DNA of 64,000 nt from Flavobacteriales bacterium (GCA_002747105.1 PDSY01000022.1:1-64000), one strand, 5' to 3'; positions 34,218 through 43,878 are shown, counted from the first letter of the stretch. Translations and numbers: made by a program. Notes: generated by a model from the sequence alone, not told the origin.

Positions 34218-34904
34218 ATGAAATATATAGTAGTAGGTTTAGGGAATTTCGGTCTTTCGTTGGCGGAAAAACTAACCAAATTAGGAAACGAGGTCATCGG
34301 AATAGATAGTTCGATGAGTAAAGTGGAATCGGTAAAAGAGAAGATTTCTCATGCCATTTGTATGGATGCTACCGATGAATATACGATGGGCGGATTGCCT
34401 TTCAAAGATACCGATGTGGTTATTATTGCCATTGGTGAAAATAAGGGAGCCAATATTATGGCGACCGCAATGGTGAAAAAATTACACCCCAAAAAAATCA
34501 TCAGTAGGGCGATTGACCCGCTTCACGAAACTATTCTTCAGGCGATGGATATACGAACTATTGTTCACCCAGAGGAGGAAACCGCAGAAAAATGGGCGAA
34601 AAAACTTTCTTTAAAAGGAATGGTAGATTCTTTTGCATTGAGTGGTAAAGACAGTATTGTGGAAATTGCTTTGCCTGAAAGGTATATTGGGAAAACGATT
34701 GAAGAAGTTGGTTTCAGAAGTCGTTATAATCTAGCATTTTTGACCATTATTAAAAAGGTGGCAGAGAAAACTTTATTTGGTAAAGCAAAGAGAGTGAATG
34801 AAGTGCAAGGTGTTCTGAATTATGACGCTGTCTTAGAGTCTGGAGATATTTTGGTGCTTTATGGAAAAAATGAAGATATTAATCAGTTTATAAAGGAGAG
34901 TTAA
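34218..34904 (+). CDS. trkA: TrkA-family potassium uptake regulatory protein
   Basis: The 228-residue cytoplasmic protein gates TrkH. An N-terminal RCK/TrkA-N Rossmann domain carries VVGLGNFGLSLAEKL (residues 4-18), the acidic end of strand 2 (GIDSSMSKVE) and CMDATDEYTM. A C-terminal TrkA-C domain (from about 140) begins VEIALPERYIGKTIEEVGFR. It is a single-RCK form (KtrA-like). The only TrkH gene nearby is immediately upstream, so they are taken as one system. Confidence 0.94.
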   Translation: MKYIVVGLGNFGLSLAEKLTKLGNEVIGIDSSMSKVESVKEKISHAICMDATDEYTMGGLPFKDTDVVIIAIGENKGANIMATAMVKKLHPKKIISRAIDPLHETILQAMDIRTIVHPEEETAEKWAKKLSLKGMVDSFALSGKDSIVEIALPERYIGKTIEEVGFRSRYNLAFLTIIKKVAEKTLFGKAKRVNEVQGVLNYDAVLESGDILVLYGKNEDINQFIKES

Positions 34905-34909
34905 TTTTA

Positions 34910-35030
34910 TTAATGTATAATGATGAGATGTACAATGATGGTTGATGAGATGTATAATGATAAATATGGTCAGTGAATCAATAATCAATAATCAACAATC
35001 AATAAATCAATAAGTCAACAAATCAAAAAA
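34910..35030 (+). repeat. Word-like tandem tract upstream of glyS
   Basis: First part: GATGAGATGTACAATGATGG and GATGAGATGTATAATGATAA (near duplicates). Second part: AATCAATAATCAATAATCAA followed by CAATCAATAAATCAATAAGT. It occupies the whole spacer before glyS. Confidence 0.7.
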
Positions 35031-35035
35031 GAAAA

Positions 35036-36577
35036 ATGGCAAAACAAGAAGATGTATTTAAAAAAGTAGTTTCCCACGCAAAGGAGTATGGGTTTATTTT
35101 TCCGTCAAGTGAAATTTACGACGGGCTTTCAGCAGTGTATGATTATGGACAAAATGGAGTGGAACTTAAAAATAACATCAAAACTTATTGGTGGAAAGCC
35201 ATGACGCAACTCAACGAAAATATCGTGGGAATAGATTCTGCCATTTTAATGCACCCAACCACTTGGAAAGCCTCTGGACATGTAGATGCATTTAGCGACC
35301 CATTAATTGATAATAAAGATTCTAAAAAGAGATTTAGAGCCGATGTTTTAGTGGAAGATTATTGTGCTAAATTAGAAACCAAAGCCGAAAAAGAAATCAA
35401 AAAGGCTCAAAAAAGATTTGGGGAAGACTTTGATAAAGCTCAGTTTGAAGCAACGAACCCAAGAGTTTTAAAATATAGAGAACAACAAAAAACAATTCTT
35501 TCAAGATTAGCCCAATCATTAGACAACGAAGATTTAGCTGATGTAAAAGCTTTGATAGAAGAGTTAGGAATTGCAGATCCAGATACAGGTTCTAAAAATT
35601 GGACAGATGTAAGGCAATTTAATTTGATGTTTGGGACTAAATTAGGAGCGTCGGCAGAGTCTGCAACAGATTTATATTTAAGACCAGAAACAGCACAAGG
35701 TATTTTTGTGAATTTCCTCAATGTTCAAAAAACATCAAGGCATAAATTACCTTTCGGAATTGCTCAGATAGGAAAAGCATTCAGAAATGAGATTGTGGCA
35801 AGGCAGTTTATTTTCAGAATGAGAGAGTTTGAGCAAATGGAAATGCAATTTTTTGTACCACCAGGGACAGAATTGGAATTTTATAAAGAGTGGAAAGAAA
35901 AACGCTTGAATTGGCATTTAGCATTGGGCTTAGGAGAAGATAATTATAAATTCCACGACCACGAAAAATTAGCTCACTACGCCAATGCAGCCGCAGATAT
36001 TGAGTTTAAATTTCCATTTGGTTTTAAGGAATTAGAAGGTATTCATTCGAGAACAGATTTTGATTTGTCGGCTCACGAAGAACATTCAGGAAGAAAATTG
36101 CAGTACTTTGACCCAGAGCGAAAAGAGAGTTATGTGCCGTATGTAGTCGAAACTTCTATTGGTTTAGATAGAATGTTTTTGGCGTTGTTATCTCATTGTT
36201 TAAAAGAGGAGAAGTTGGAAGACGGTTCAGAGCGAACGGTTTTATCTTTACCGCCAGCCTTAGCACCTGTGAAAGCTGCGATTTTACCATTGATGAAAAA
36301 AGATGGTTTGGGCGAATATGCAGAGAAGATTTTCAATGATTTGAAATATGATTTCAATTTAATTTATGAGGAAAAAGACAGTATCGGAAAACGCTACCGA
36401 AGAAATGATGCTTTAGGAACGCCTTATTGTATTACGATAGATCATGATTCTCTCAAAGATAATACGGTAACTTTACGAGACAGAGATACGATGAAGCAAG
36501 AGCGAGTTCCTGTATCCGAATTACGAAGAATCATCGATGAAAAAACAAGTTTTAGAAATTTATTGTCGAAAATATAG
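35036..36577 (+). CDS. glyS: Glycine--tRNA ligase, single-chain type
   Basis: This class II synthetase charges tRNA-Gly. The 513-residue enzyme is the homodimeric (eukaryote-like) type, in contrast to the alpha2beta2 enzyme of most Gram-negatives. Motif 1 region GFIFPSSEIYDGLSAVYDYG, RPETAQGIFVNF, motif 2 FRNEIVARQFIFRMREFEQMEM shortened here to its core AFRNEI and REFEQMEMQFF, motif 3 VVETSIGLDRMFLALL, and the C-terminal anticodon-binding domain (LAPVKAAILPL, DLKYDFNLIYEEKDSIGKR) are present. It has a terminator after it. Confidence 0.97.
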   Translation: MAKQEDVFKKVVSHAKEYGFIFPSSEIYDGLSAVYDYGQNGVELKNNIKTYWWKAMTQLNENIVGIDSAILMHPTTWKASGHVDAFSDPLIDNKDSKKRFRADVLVEDYCAKLETKAEKEIKKAQKRFGEDFDKAQFEATNPRVLKYREQQKTILSRLAQSLDNEDLADVKALIEELGIADPDTGSKNWTDVRQFNLMFGTKLGASAESATDLYLRPETAQGIFVNFLNVQKTSRHKLPFGIAQIGKAFRNEIVARQFIFRMREFEQMEMQFFVPPGTELEFYKEWKEKRLNWHLALGLGEDNYKFHDHEKLAHYANAAADIEFKFPFGFKELEGIHSRTDFDLSAHEEHSGRKLQYFDPERKESYVPYVVETSIGLDRMFLALLSHCLKEEKLEDGSERTVLSLPPALAPVKAAILPLMKKDGLGEYAEKIFNDLKYDFNLIYEEKDSIGKRYRRNDALGTPYCITIDHDSLKDNTVTLRDRDTMKQERVPVSELRRIIDEKTSFRNLLSKI

Positions 36578-36594
36578 AATGATTTTATAAAATG

Positions 36595-36622
36595 AAACCT
36601 CTCAATTTTTGGGAGGTTTTTT
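36595..36622 (+). terminator. Terminator after glyS
   Basis: Stem AAACCTCTCAA/TTGGGAGGTTT (one wobble) with a 3-base loop, then a T-run. Confidence 0.8.
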
Positions 36623-36679
36623 ATTTTGATAGGGTGTAAATTCGTTCAATAATAAAGCTTTCAATTATTTAAAATTCAC

Positions 36680-36687
36680 TATTTTTG
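36680..36687 (+). promoter_or_regulatory. -7 box of the purB promoter
   Basis: TATTTTTG, 33 bases before the ATG at 36720. No clear -33 TTG. It overlaps the GTG that would begin the longest frame, excluding that start. Confidence 0.6.
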
Positions 36688-36719
36688 TGAAATATTATTT
36701 TAAACTCAAAAAAACAAGT

Positions 36720-38147
36720 ATGGACGCTTACAAAAATCCTTTAGAAGAAAGATATTCAAGTAAAGAAATGTTACATGTATTTTCTCCGAACCATAAATTT
36801 GGAACTTGGCGAAAATTATGGATTGCATTGGCAGAAATTGAAAAAGATTTAGGTCTTGATATCACCGATGAGCAAATTGCAGAACTAAAAGCACAACAGT
36901 CGAATATCGACTTTGAAAAAGCCAAAGTATATGAAAAGAAATTCAGACACGATGTAATGGCTCACGTTCATACTTATGGTGATGTAGCACCTTCTGCAAA
37001 GGGGATTATTCACTTGGGAGCGACTTCTGCTTTTGTGGGAGATAATACAGATTTAATTCAGATGAGAGATGCTTTATTGATTGTGAGAAAACAGTTGGTA
37101 AATGTCATTGATAAATTATCTAAATTTGCTTTGGAGCAAAAAAACACACCAACACTTGGTTTTACACACTTTCAACCCGCACAATTAACAACCGTTGGAA
37201 AAAGAACAACCCTTTGGTTACAATCGTTAATTTTAGATTTTGAAGAATTAGAATTTTTCATCGAAACTTTGAGATTTAGAGGAGTGAAAGGAACTACGGG
37301 AACGGCAGCGAGTTTCTTGGAGTTATTCAATGGAGATTACGACAAAGTAAAAACGTTGGATAAAGAACTTTCTAAGAGATTTGGATTCGATAAAGTGTTC
37401 GGTGTTTCTGGGCAAACTTACGATAGAAAATTAGATGCCAAAGTGGTAGCTTTATTGTCTAATATCGCTCAGTCGGCTCACAAGTTCACGAATGATTTAA
37501 GGTTGTTACAAAACTTAAAAGAAATTGAAGAACCGTTTGAGAAAAATCAAATTGGTTCATCGGCAATGGCGTATAAACGAAATCCAATGCGTTCTGAAAG
37601 AATTGGGGCGTTATCAAAATTCGTAATGTCTTTATCTTCAAGTTCGGCGATGGTAGCATCTACGCAATGGTTTGAGAGAACTTTGGATGATTCAGCGAAT
37701 AAAAGATTAACAATTCCTCAGGCATTCTTGGCAGTTGATGCTATTTTATTGATTTGGAATAATATTATGGACGGCTTAGTGGTGTATGAAAACCGAATTA
37801 ATAAGCACATTATGGGGGAATTACCATTTATGGCGACGGAATATGTGATTATGGAAGAAGTGAAAGCGGGTGGAGATAGACAAGAAATTCACGAGGTTAT
37901 TCGTACACATTCTATGGAAGCATCTAAAAAAGTAAAAGTAGAAGGGAAAGAAAATGATTTAATTGAAAGATTAATGAATGACGATTCTCTTAAAATGGAT
38001 AAATCTAAAATTGCCGAGGTAATGGATCCTAAAAACTTTATTGGATTTTCGCCAATTCAAACAGAGGAGTTTGTGAAAAATGAAGCACAACCGATTTTAG
38101 ATAAATATAAAGAATTATTAGGATTAGAAGCGGATTTGAAAGTCTAA
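36720..38147 (+). CDS. purB: Adenylosuccinate lyase
   Basis: PurB acts twice in purine synthesis (SAICAR to AICAR, and adenylosuccinate to AMP). The 475-residue protein has the fumarase/aspartase superfamily regions: DVMAHVHTYGDVAPSAKGI, HLGATSAFVGDNTD, TPTLGFTHFQPAQLTTVGKR with its His, and the signature loop QIGSSAMAYKRNPMRSE. The longest frame starts at GTG 36687, but that is inside the promoter; ATG at 36720 (MDAYKNPLEERYSSKEM) is right. purL follows 156 bases later. Confidence 0.96.
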   Translation: MDAYKNPLEERYSSKEMLHVFSPNHKFGTWRKLWIALAEIEKDLGLDITDEQIAELKAQQSNIDFEKAKVYEKKFRHDVMAHVHTYGDVAPSAKGIIHLGATSAFVGDNTDLIQMRDALLIVRKQLVNVIDKLSKFALEQKNTPTLGFTHFQPAQLTTVGKRTTLWLQSLILDFEELEFFIETLRFRGVKGTTGTAASFLELFNGDYDKVKTLDKELSKRFGFDKVFGVSGQTYDRKLDAKVVALLSNIAQSAHKFTNDLRLLQNLKEIEEPFEKNQIGSSAMAYKRNPMRSERIGALSKFVMSLSSSSAMVASTQWFERTLDDSANKRLTIPQAFLAVDAILLIWNNIMDGLVVYENRINKHIMGELPFMATEYVIMEEVKAGGDRQEIHEVIRTHSMEASKKVKVEGKENDLIERLMNDDSLKMDKSKIAEVMDPKNFIGFSPIQTEEFVKNEAQPILDKYKELLGLEADLKV

Positions 38148-38212
38148 ATATTAGATTGTAAAGTGTAAAAGTAAAAATTTGATAAAGTTGAGATGATTTA
38201 TTTCATCGTTTA

Positions 38213-38296
38213 TTGTCTTGATTCTTGGCTCTTGCATCTAACAAATAAAAAATAAAAATCGTGATTCTTGGCTCTTGGTTCTTGAATCTAAATAAA
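38213..38296 (+). repeat. Dispersed word repeat, two copies, upstream of purL
   Basis: Copy a: CTTGATTCTTGGCTCTTGCA (38218-38237); copy b: GTGATTCTTGGCTCTTGGTT then CTTGAATCTAAATAAATAAA (38261-38299). The tract ends 5-8 bases before the purL ATG, as for the copies at 12755 and 16269. Confidence 0.75.
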
Positions 38297-38303
38297 TAAA
38301 AAT

Positions 38304-41300
38304 ATGAATAAAAGAATTTTCGTAGAAAAGAAAGCCATTTTTGATGTGGAAAGCCCAAAGGTTTTGGCAGAAATTAAAAATGTGTTACCAGAAATAAAAT
38401 CGGTGAAGGTCTATAATGTTTATGATGTTTTCGGATTAGATGACAATGATTTCCAAAAGGTCGTGAATAACACTTTTGTAGATGCTGTTACCGATATTTT
38501 ACATCATCAGAATCCAAGTGAAAAATTACATTTCGCTACTGAATTTTTACCAGGGCAATACGATCAAAGAGCCGATTCTGCTCAACAATGTATCGCTTTA
38601 TTAACGGATGTTGAAAATGCAACGGTACGAAGTGGTAAATTAATCGAATTGGAAGGAATCCAAGAAACTGACTTACCAAAAGTAAAAGATTTATTAATCA
38701 ACAAAGTGGAAAGTCAGGAGAAAGATTTATCGGTTTTGGAAATTCCTGCCGAGGAAGAACCAAGCGAAGTAATCACTTACGATGATTTTAACACCTTAAC
38801 GATTGAACAACTCAACGATTTTTACAATGCTCACGGTTTTGCTTTTGGTTTGGATGATTTGGAGCATATCCAAAAATATTTCCAAGAGGAAGGAAGAAAC
38901 CCTACCGAAACAGAATTGAAGGTTTTAGATACTTATTGGAGTGACCATTGTCGTCATACGACTTTTGAAACTGAGTTGAAAAATATCGAATTTGAAGGCG
39001 ATTATAAAATTACTTTACAACAAATTTTTGATGATTATTTAGCCAAAAGAAAATTCTTAAAAAGAGAGCATAAGCCTATTTCATTAATGGACTTAGGAAC
39101 TATCTCTGCTAAATATTTATACCAAACAGGTAAATTGGATAATTTGGTTATTTCCGATGAAATCAATGCTTGTACGGTAGAAATTGACGCTGAATACGAC
39201 GGTAAAAAAGAGCCTTGGTATTTATTATTTAAAAATGAAACGCACAACCACCCGACGGAAATTGAGCCATTTGGTGGAGCATCTACTTGTTTAGGTGGAG
39301 CGATTAGAGACCCATTGTCTGGGCGTTCGTATGTGTATCAAGCGATGCGTTTGACTGGTGCTGGAAATGTTTTAGAGCCTATTTCTGAAACAATGAAAGG
39401 TAAATTGCCACAAAGAACCATTACGAAACAAGCAGCGAACGGATATTCTTCTTATGGAAATCAGATTGGTTTGGCAGTAGGAGGAGCAACGGGAAGTTCT
39501 AAGGAGCAAGATGAAACCTCTATTCATACGCTTTCTACCGAAGTTCAGAAAGGTAATGCCGTAGAGGAAAGAAAAATTCAGAGGTTGTTTAGAAATCCAA
39601 AAGTTACTCGTTTAATTAAGAAATCAAATGACTTTGGAGCGGGAGGAGTTTCCGTAGCGATTGGTGAAATTGCCGATTCTTTGGAAATCAATCTTGATGT
39701 AATGCCTTTGAAATATGAAGGATTAAATGGTACTGAATTAGCCATTTCGGAATCTCAGGAGAGAATGGCAGTCGTGATTGATGCGAAGGATAAAGAAGAG
39801 TTTATCAATTACTGTCAAAAAGAGAATGTTTACGCTTTTGAAATCGCAAAAGTAACCGATTCAGGAAGAATGAAAATTGCTTGGAGAGGAAACACGATTG
39901 TAGATTTAAGTAGAGCATTTTTAGATACCAATGGTTGTCCAAAATCTCAGGAAGTAAAGGTAAATCATTTGGAACGAAAAGCGAGTGAAAGCATTGATTT
40001 TAATAAAGAAAATTACTTCCAAATTTTAGCCGATAAAAATGTTTCTTCACAAAAAGGATTGGTAGAAATGTTTGATTCTTCGGTAGGAGGAACAACGGTA
40101 GCAATGCCTTATGGAGGTAAATATCAAGATACTTTAATGGAGGGAAGTGTGCAAGCATTACCTGTGTTAAATGCTGAAAGCGTAGATACTGTTTCTTTGG
40201 CGAGTTGGGGATTTGATGCCGATGTATCTTCGGATAACTCAATGATTGGTTCTGCCAATGCGGTAGTGGAATCTGTAGCGAAAATTGTGGCTATGGGTGG
40301 AAAATACCAAAATATTAGATTGAGTTTCCAAGAGTATTTTGAAAAATTAGGAGATCAACCAGAAAAATGGGGTAAACCTTTGGCGTCGTTGCTTGGTGCG
40401 TATGATGCTCAGATGAATTTGGAATTGGCAGCGATTGGTGGAAAAGACTCAATGAGTGGAACTTATCAAGATATTAATGTGCCACCAACTTTAATTTCTT
40501 TCGCTTGTGCTAATGGAAATAAAGACAATATTATTTCTCCTGAATTGAAGAAAGCCGATAATGGAATTTATTGGTTTAATCATCAGCCACAAGAAAATGG
40601 ATTACCGAATTACGATCAATTGAAATCGGTGTTTGATTTTGTATATCAAGGAATTAAAGACCAAAAAATTGTTTCTGTAAAAACTATCAAGGAAGGTGGT
40701 GTAGCCGTAGCCTTGGCGAAAATGAGTTTCGGAAACGAATTGGGTGCTGAAATTAATATTGATGAAAAAGCATTATTACATAAAAATATCGGAAGTTTAA
40801 TCATTGAAACAACGGAAGATATTAGCCACGATTTATTCCAGAAAATTGGTCAGGTTACCGAAAATAAAGCATTGAAAATTAATAATGAATCTTTTGATAT
40901 TGCAGAACTGAAAAAGGTGAATCAATCTGTATTTGAGGGATTATTCCCAACGAAAGAGCAAGAGAAAATCGTGATTAATTTAGATGAAAAACTGAATAAT
41001 ACTTCGGCGAAGAATATCATTATTAAGAAACATCATATTGCGAAACCAAAAGTATTTGCTCCGATTTTCCCAGGGACAAATTGCGAGTACGAAACGCAAA
41101 ATGCATTCAGAAAAGAAGGTGCTGAGGTAACGAGTTTGCCATTAATCAATTTGAATAACGACTTACTGAATGACAGCATAGATGCTTGGGTAAAAGAAAT
41201 TGAAACGGCTCAGATTTTAATGTTTTCAGGTGGATTCTCGGCAGGAGATGAGCCAGATGGTTCTGCGAAATTCATTGTCAATGTCTTAAAAAACGACAAG

Positions 41301-41834
41301 ATGAAACAAGCGGTTCATCAGTTATTGGAAAGAGATGGAATGATTTTAGGAATTTGTAATGGTTTCCAAGCCCTTGTGAAGTCAGGATTGTTACCTTACG
41401 GACAGATTAGAAATTTAGATGAAAATTCTCCAACTTTGGCACATAATGCGATTGGAAGACATATTTCTCAGATGGTAAATGTGAAGGTAATTAATGATAA
41501 TTCGCCTTGGTTAAAAGGAATGAAAGGTCAGGAATTTACGATTCCAATTTCTCACGGAGAAGGTAGATTTATGGCATCGGAAGAAGTATTGACGGATTTG
41601 TATAAAAAAGGTCAAATTGCTACGCAATACATTGATTTAGATGGAAATATTGCTCACGGAATGCCATTTAACCCTAATAATTCGTTATTTGGAATTGAAG
41701 GAATTACAAGTGAATGTGGAAAAATTTATGGTAGAATGGGACACCCAGAAAGGTTCGCAAAAGGTTTAATGAAAAATATCCCTGATGCCAACTATCATAA
41801 TATTTTCAAAAATGGAGTGGAATATTTTAAATAA
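38304..41834 (+). CDS. purL: Phosphoribosylformylglycinamidine synthase, single large chain
   Basis: PurL converts FGAR to FGAM using ATP and glutamine. The 1176-residue protein is the one-chain type (synthase plus glutaminase), slightly shorter than the E. coli enzyme (1295). The FGAM linker region, LDTYWSDHCRHTTFETEL, the ATP-site region ETHNHPTEIEPFGGASTC, GAGGVSVAIGEIADSLE, and the second half SVGGTTVAMPYGGKYQD with AIGGKDSMSGTY are present. The class I glutaminase at the C-terminus has Cys in ILGICNGFQALVKSG and the His/Glu in GRMGHPER. It is separate from purB by a repeat-rich spacer. Confidence 0.97.
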   Translation: MNKRIFVEKKAIFDVESPKVLAEIKNVLPEIKSVKVYNVYDVFGLDDNDFQKVVNNTFVDAVTDILHHQNPSEKLHFATEFLPGQYDQRADSAQQCIALLTDVENATVRSGKLIELEGIQETDLPKVKDLLINKVESQEKDLSVLEIPAEEEPSEVITYDDFNTLTIEQLNDFYNAHGFAFGLDDLEHIQKYFQEEGRNPTETELKVLDTYWSDHCRHTTFETELKNIEFEGDYKITLQQIFDDYLAKRKFLKREHKPISLMDLGTISAKYLYQTGKLDNLVISDEINACTVEIDAEYDGKKEPWYLLFKNETHNHPTEIEPFGGASTCLGGAIRDPLSGRSYVYQAMRLTGAGNVLEPISETMKGKLPQRTITKQAANGYSSYGNQIGLAVGGATGSSKEQDETSIHTLSTEVQKGNAVEERKIQRLFRNPKVTRLIKKSNDFGAGGVSVAIGEIADSLEINLDVMPLKYEGLNGTELAISESQERMAVVIDAKDKEEFINYCQKENVYAFEIAKVTDSGRMKIAWRGNTIVDLSRAFLDTNGCPKSQEVKVNHLERKASESIDFNKENYFQILADKNVSSQKGLVEMFDSSVGGTTVAMPYGGKYQDTLMEGSVQALPVLNAESVDTVSLASWGFDADVSSDNSMIGSANAVVESVAKIVAMGGKYQNIRLSFQEYFEKLGDQPEKWGKPLASLLGAYDAQMNLELAAIGGKDSMSGTYQDINVPPTLISFACANGNKDNIISPELKKADNGIYWFNHQPQENGLPNYDQLKSVFDFVYQGIKDQKIVSVKTIKEGGVAVALAKMSFGNELGAEINIDEKALLHKNIGSLIIETTEDISHDLFQKIGQVTENKALKINNESFDIAELKKVNQSVFEGLFPTKEQEKIVINLDEKLNNTSAKNIIIKKHHIAKPKVFAPIFPGTNCEYETQNAFRKEGAEVTSLPLINLNNDLLNDSIDAWVKEIETAQILMFSGGFSAGDEPDGSAKFIVNVLKNDKMKQAVHQLLERDGMILGICNGFQALVKSGLLPYGQIRNLDENSPTLAHNAIGRHISQMVNVKVINDNSPWLKGMKGQEFTIPISHGEGRFMASEEVLTDLYKKGQIATQYIDLDGNIAHGMPFNPNNSLFGIEGITSECGKIYGRMGHPERFAKGLMKNIPDANYHNIFKNGVEYFK

Positions 41835-41841
41835 AACGATA

Positions 41842-42468
41842 ATGAAAAAAATATTTTTATTACTTTTTCTGAGTCTTCATGCCCTTGCATTTTCACAAGC
41901 GTATAGGAAGAAAGTAGCCAAAGAAGTTTGTGCTAAATTAAAGAAAATGGATGTGTCTAACAAAACAGAATCTCAATTAAAAAGAGCGTTTGGATTGGCA
42001 GGTGTGACGGTGGCTTTTCGTTATCAGTCAGAGATAAAGAAAAATTTGGATATTGATTTGGTACGAGATATCGGAGATCAATCAAAAATGGAGCGTTTAG
42101 GTGTTGAGATAGGTCTTATGGCAGCATCAGAATGTCCAGAAGTGTTTAAGACGATGTTTTTGAATGAAGAACGATCTCAAGAAAGGGTAGCCGTATCTTC
42201 ACCTCCTGTATCTTTGGTTAGTGGAAAGATTACAAAAGTAAAAAAAGGTAATTTTGTTGTTTTTTATTTGAAAGGAGATAATGATATTTTGCAAGAGTTC
42301 TATTGGGTAGGAAAAATTTCTTCTAATATCAATTTGCCCGATGAATATTTAAACTTGAAAAATAAAAGAGTGTTTATAGGCTCTCACAAAAGCACTATTT
42401 TTGATGCGGAGGTCAATGCCTATAAGACCGTTAATGAAATACATCATTTGAAGGTAGATACACCATAA
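41842..42468 (+). CDS. Secreted protein of unknown function
   Basis: The 208-residue protein has a signal peptide (MKKIFLLLFLSLHALAFSQA). The rest is soluble; it contains KEVCAKLKKMD, a second Cys (ASECPEVFKTMFL), a disordered-looking linker and a small beta-rich C-terminal part (GKITKVKKGNFVVFYLKGDN, RVFIGSHKSTIFDAEV). I do not recognise a family. The longest frame would start at 41785, inside purL, and would add 19 residues without a signal sequence; ATG at 41842 is chosen, 8 bases after the purL stop. Confidence 0.8.
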   Translation: MKKIFLLLFLSLHALAFSQAYRKKVAKEVCAKLKKMDVSNKTESQLKRAFGLAGVTVAFRYQSEIKKNLDIDLVRDIGDQSKMERLGVEIGLMAASECPEVFKTMFLNEERSQERVAVSSPPVSLVSGKITKVKKGNFVVFYLKGDNDILQEFYWVGKISSNINLPDEYLNLKNKRVFIGSHKSTIFDAEVNAYKTVNEIHHLKVDTP

Positions 42469-42476
42469 CAAAACTT

Positions 42477-42510
42477 AGAGGTAGGGCGATAAGCTTTACC
42501 TCTTTTTTTG
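42477..42510 (+). terminator. Terminator after the secreted-protein gene
   Basis: Stem AGAGGTAGGGC/GCTTTACCTCT (two wobbles, 42477-42487/42493-42503) with a 5-base loop and seven T. Confidence 0.82.
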
Positions 42511-42561
42511 ATTTTTAGAAAATTAAAAATATTCATGTTTTCCTTTTTCATTTTTTTTCAT

Positions 42562-42569
42562 TATATTTG
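42562..42569 (+). promoter_or_regulatory. -7 box of the dnaN promoter
   Basis: TATATTTG followed by C, 24 bases before the dnaN ATG. No clear TTG at -33; TTTTCC lies near that distance. Confidence 0.5.
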
Positions 42570-42592
42570 CTCATAAAATTAAATTTTAGCAT

Positions 42593-43717
42593 ATGAAATT
42601 TATTGTTTCGAGTGGAGAATTACAGAAGTCTTTACAGACGATTAGTGGTGTGATTTCTACCTCTCAATCAAGACCGATATTAGAGAATTACCTTTTTGAA
42701 ATCACTCAAAATAATCTTCAAATTACAGCTTCGGATGGCGAAACTACGCTGATGACTTCTTTGGAAATAAAGTCCGAAGATGAAGGGAAAATTGCTGTTC
42801 CTGCTAAGATTTTTCAAGATTTCTTGAAAACTTATGGAGAGCAACCTTTAACTCTATCTGTAAAAGCCTTAGAAGAGGGTGGAGGTTTATTGGAGATTTT
42901 GGATGAAAAGGATAATTTCGAGGTAGCTTTGGATAATGCAGACGATTACCCAGAATTACCAGAATTTGATGCTTCACAAAGTGTAACAATGCCCGCAGGT
43001 GTTTTATCTGATGCGTTGAGTAATACACTTTTTGCAACGAGCAACGATTCTCTACGACCAGTAATGACGGGAGTTTTATTCCAATTTGGAGAAAATGAAA
43101 CTAACTTTGTTTCTACCGATTCTCATCGTTTGGTGGTTTATAAAAGAACCGACATCAAGTCTGAGCCAATGGATTTCATTATGCCAAAGAAACCATTGAG
43201 TATTTTTAAGAATATTTTGGGAGGTTCAAATGCCGATTTGGTAATTGATTTCAATGAAAATATGGCGAGATTTACTTTCGAAAATCATGTTTGGATTTGT
43301 AGATTAATCGATGGTAAATATCCAAATTACAATGCTGTAATACCAAAAGACAACCCTAATGTATTGACGATTAACAGAAGTTTGTTGCTTAATTCTATGC
43401 GAAGAGCTTCTATTATGTCTAATAAATCGACCAATCAGGTAAGGTTTAAATTGTCAGGGAATATTTTACATCTTCATGCAGAAGATACGGAGTATGCAAA
43501 TAAGGCAGAAATGCAAGTGCCTTGTGATTATCAAGGAGAAGACATCAATATTGGATTCAGTTCTAAATTTCTAACAGAAATGTTGTCAATTTTGAGTTCT
43601 GATGATATTACGATTAAAATGTCGGTGCCTAATCGCCCAGGAATTGTAGAGCCAATCGATGGTTTAGAAGAAAATGAAAGTGTATTAATGCTTTCCATGC
43701 CAGTCATCGGTATGTAA
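42593..43717 (+). CDS. dnaN: DNA polymerase III sliding clamp (beta subunit)
   Basis: DnaN forms a ring-shaped dimer that tethers the replicative polymerase to DNA. The 374-residue product has the three-domain clamp plan: MKFIVSSGELQKSLQTISGV at the start, LENYLFEI, TMPAGVLSDALSNTLFATSNDSLRPVMTGVL and TDSHRLVVYK in the middle domain, and FSSKFLTEMLSILSSDD with the C-terminal MLSMPVIGM. It is bounded by terminators and by a promoter, and no dnaA, recF or gyrB is nearby, so this is not the classic dnaA-dnaN-recF origin cluster. Confidence 0.97.
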   Translation: MKFIVSSGELQKSLQTISGVISTSQSRPILENYLFEITQNNLQITASDGETTLMTSLEIKSEDEGKIAVPAKIFQDFLKTYGEQPLTLSVKALEEGGGLLEILDEKDNFEVALDNADDYPELPEFDASQSVTMPAGVLSDALSNTLFATSNDSLRPVMTGVLFQFGENETNFVSTDSHRLVVYKRTDIKSEPMDFIMPKKPLSIFKNILGGSNADLVIDFNENMARFTFENHVWICRLIDGKYPNYNAVIPKDNPNVLTINRSLLLNSMRRASIMSNKSTNQVRFKLSGNILHLHAEDTEYANKAEMQVPCDYQGEDINIGFSSKFLTEMLSILSSDDITIKMSVPNRPGIVEPIDGLEENESVLMLSMPVIGM

Positions 43718-43762
43718 AAACTGAATTTATTTTCATAACAAATTATAAGTTAACAATCTAAA

Positions 43763-43794
43763 TAGAAATCCAAAATTTGGGTTTCTATTTTTTT
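43763..43794 (+). terminator. Terminator after dnaN
   Basis: Stem TAGAAATCCA/TGGGTTTCTA (one wobble, 43763-43772/43778-43787) followed by TTTTTTT. Confidence 0.8.
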
Positions 43795-43878
43795 GCCCTA
43801 ATTTTTAAGATGAATTATTTCCCATTTTCATGAAAAATAACGATATTTGTAAATTATATTTTAATTAAATCATAGTCG

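Noticed and set aside
34974-35030. AATCAATAA tandem words as a CRISPR-like array
   Set aside because: Units are only 7-10 bases, without spacers of constant length, and no cas gene is present.
42593-43717. Replication origin near dnaN
   Set aside because: No dnaA, recF or gyrB is adjacent and no cluster of TTATNCACA boxes is seen in the spacers on either side.
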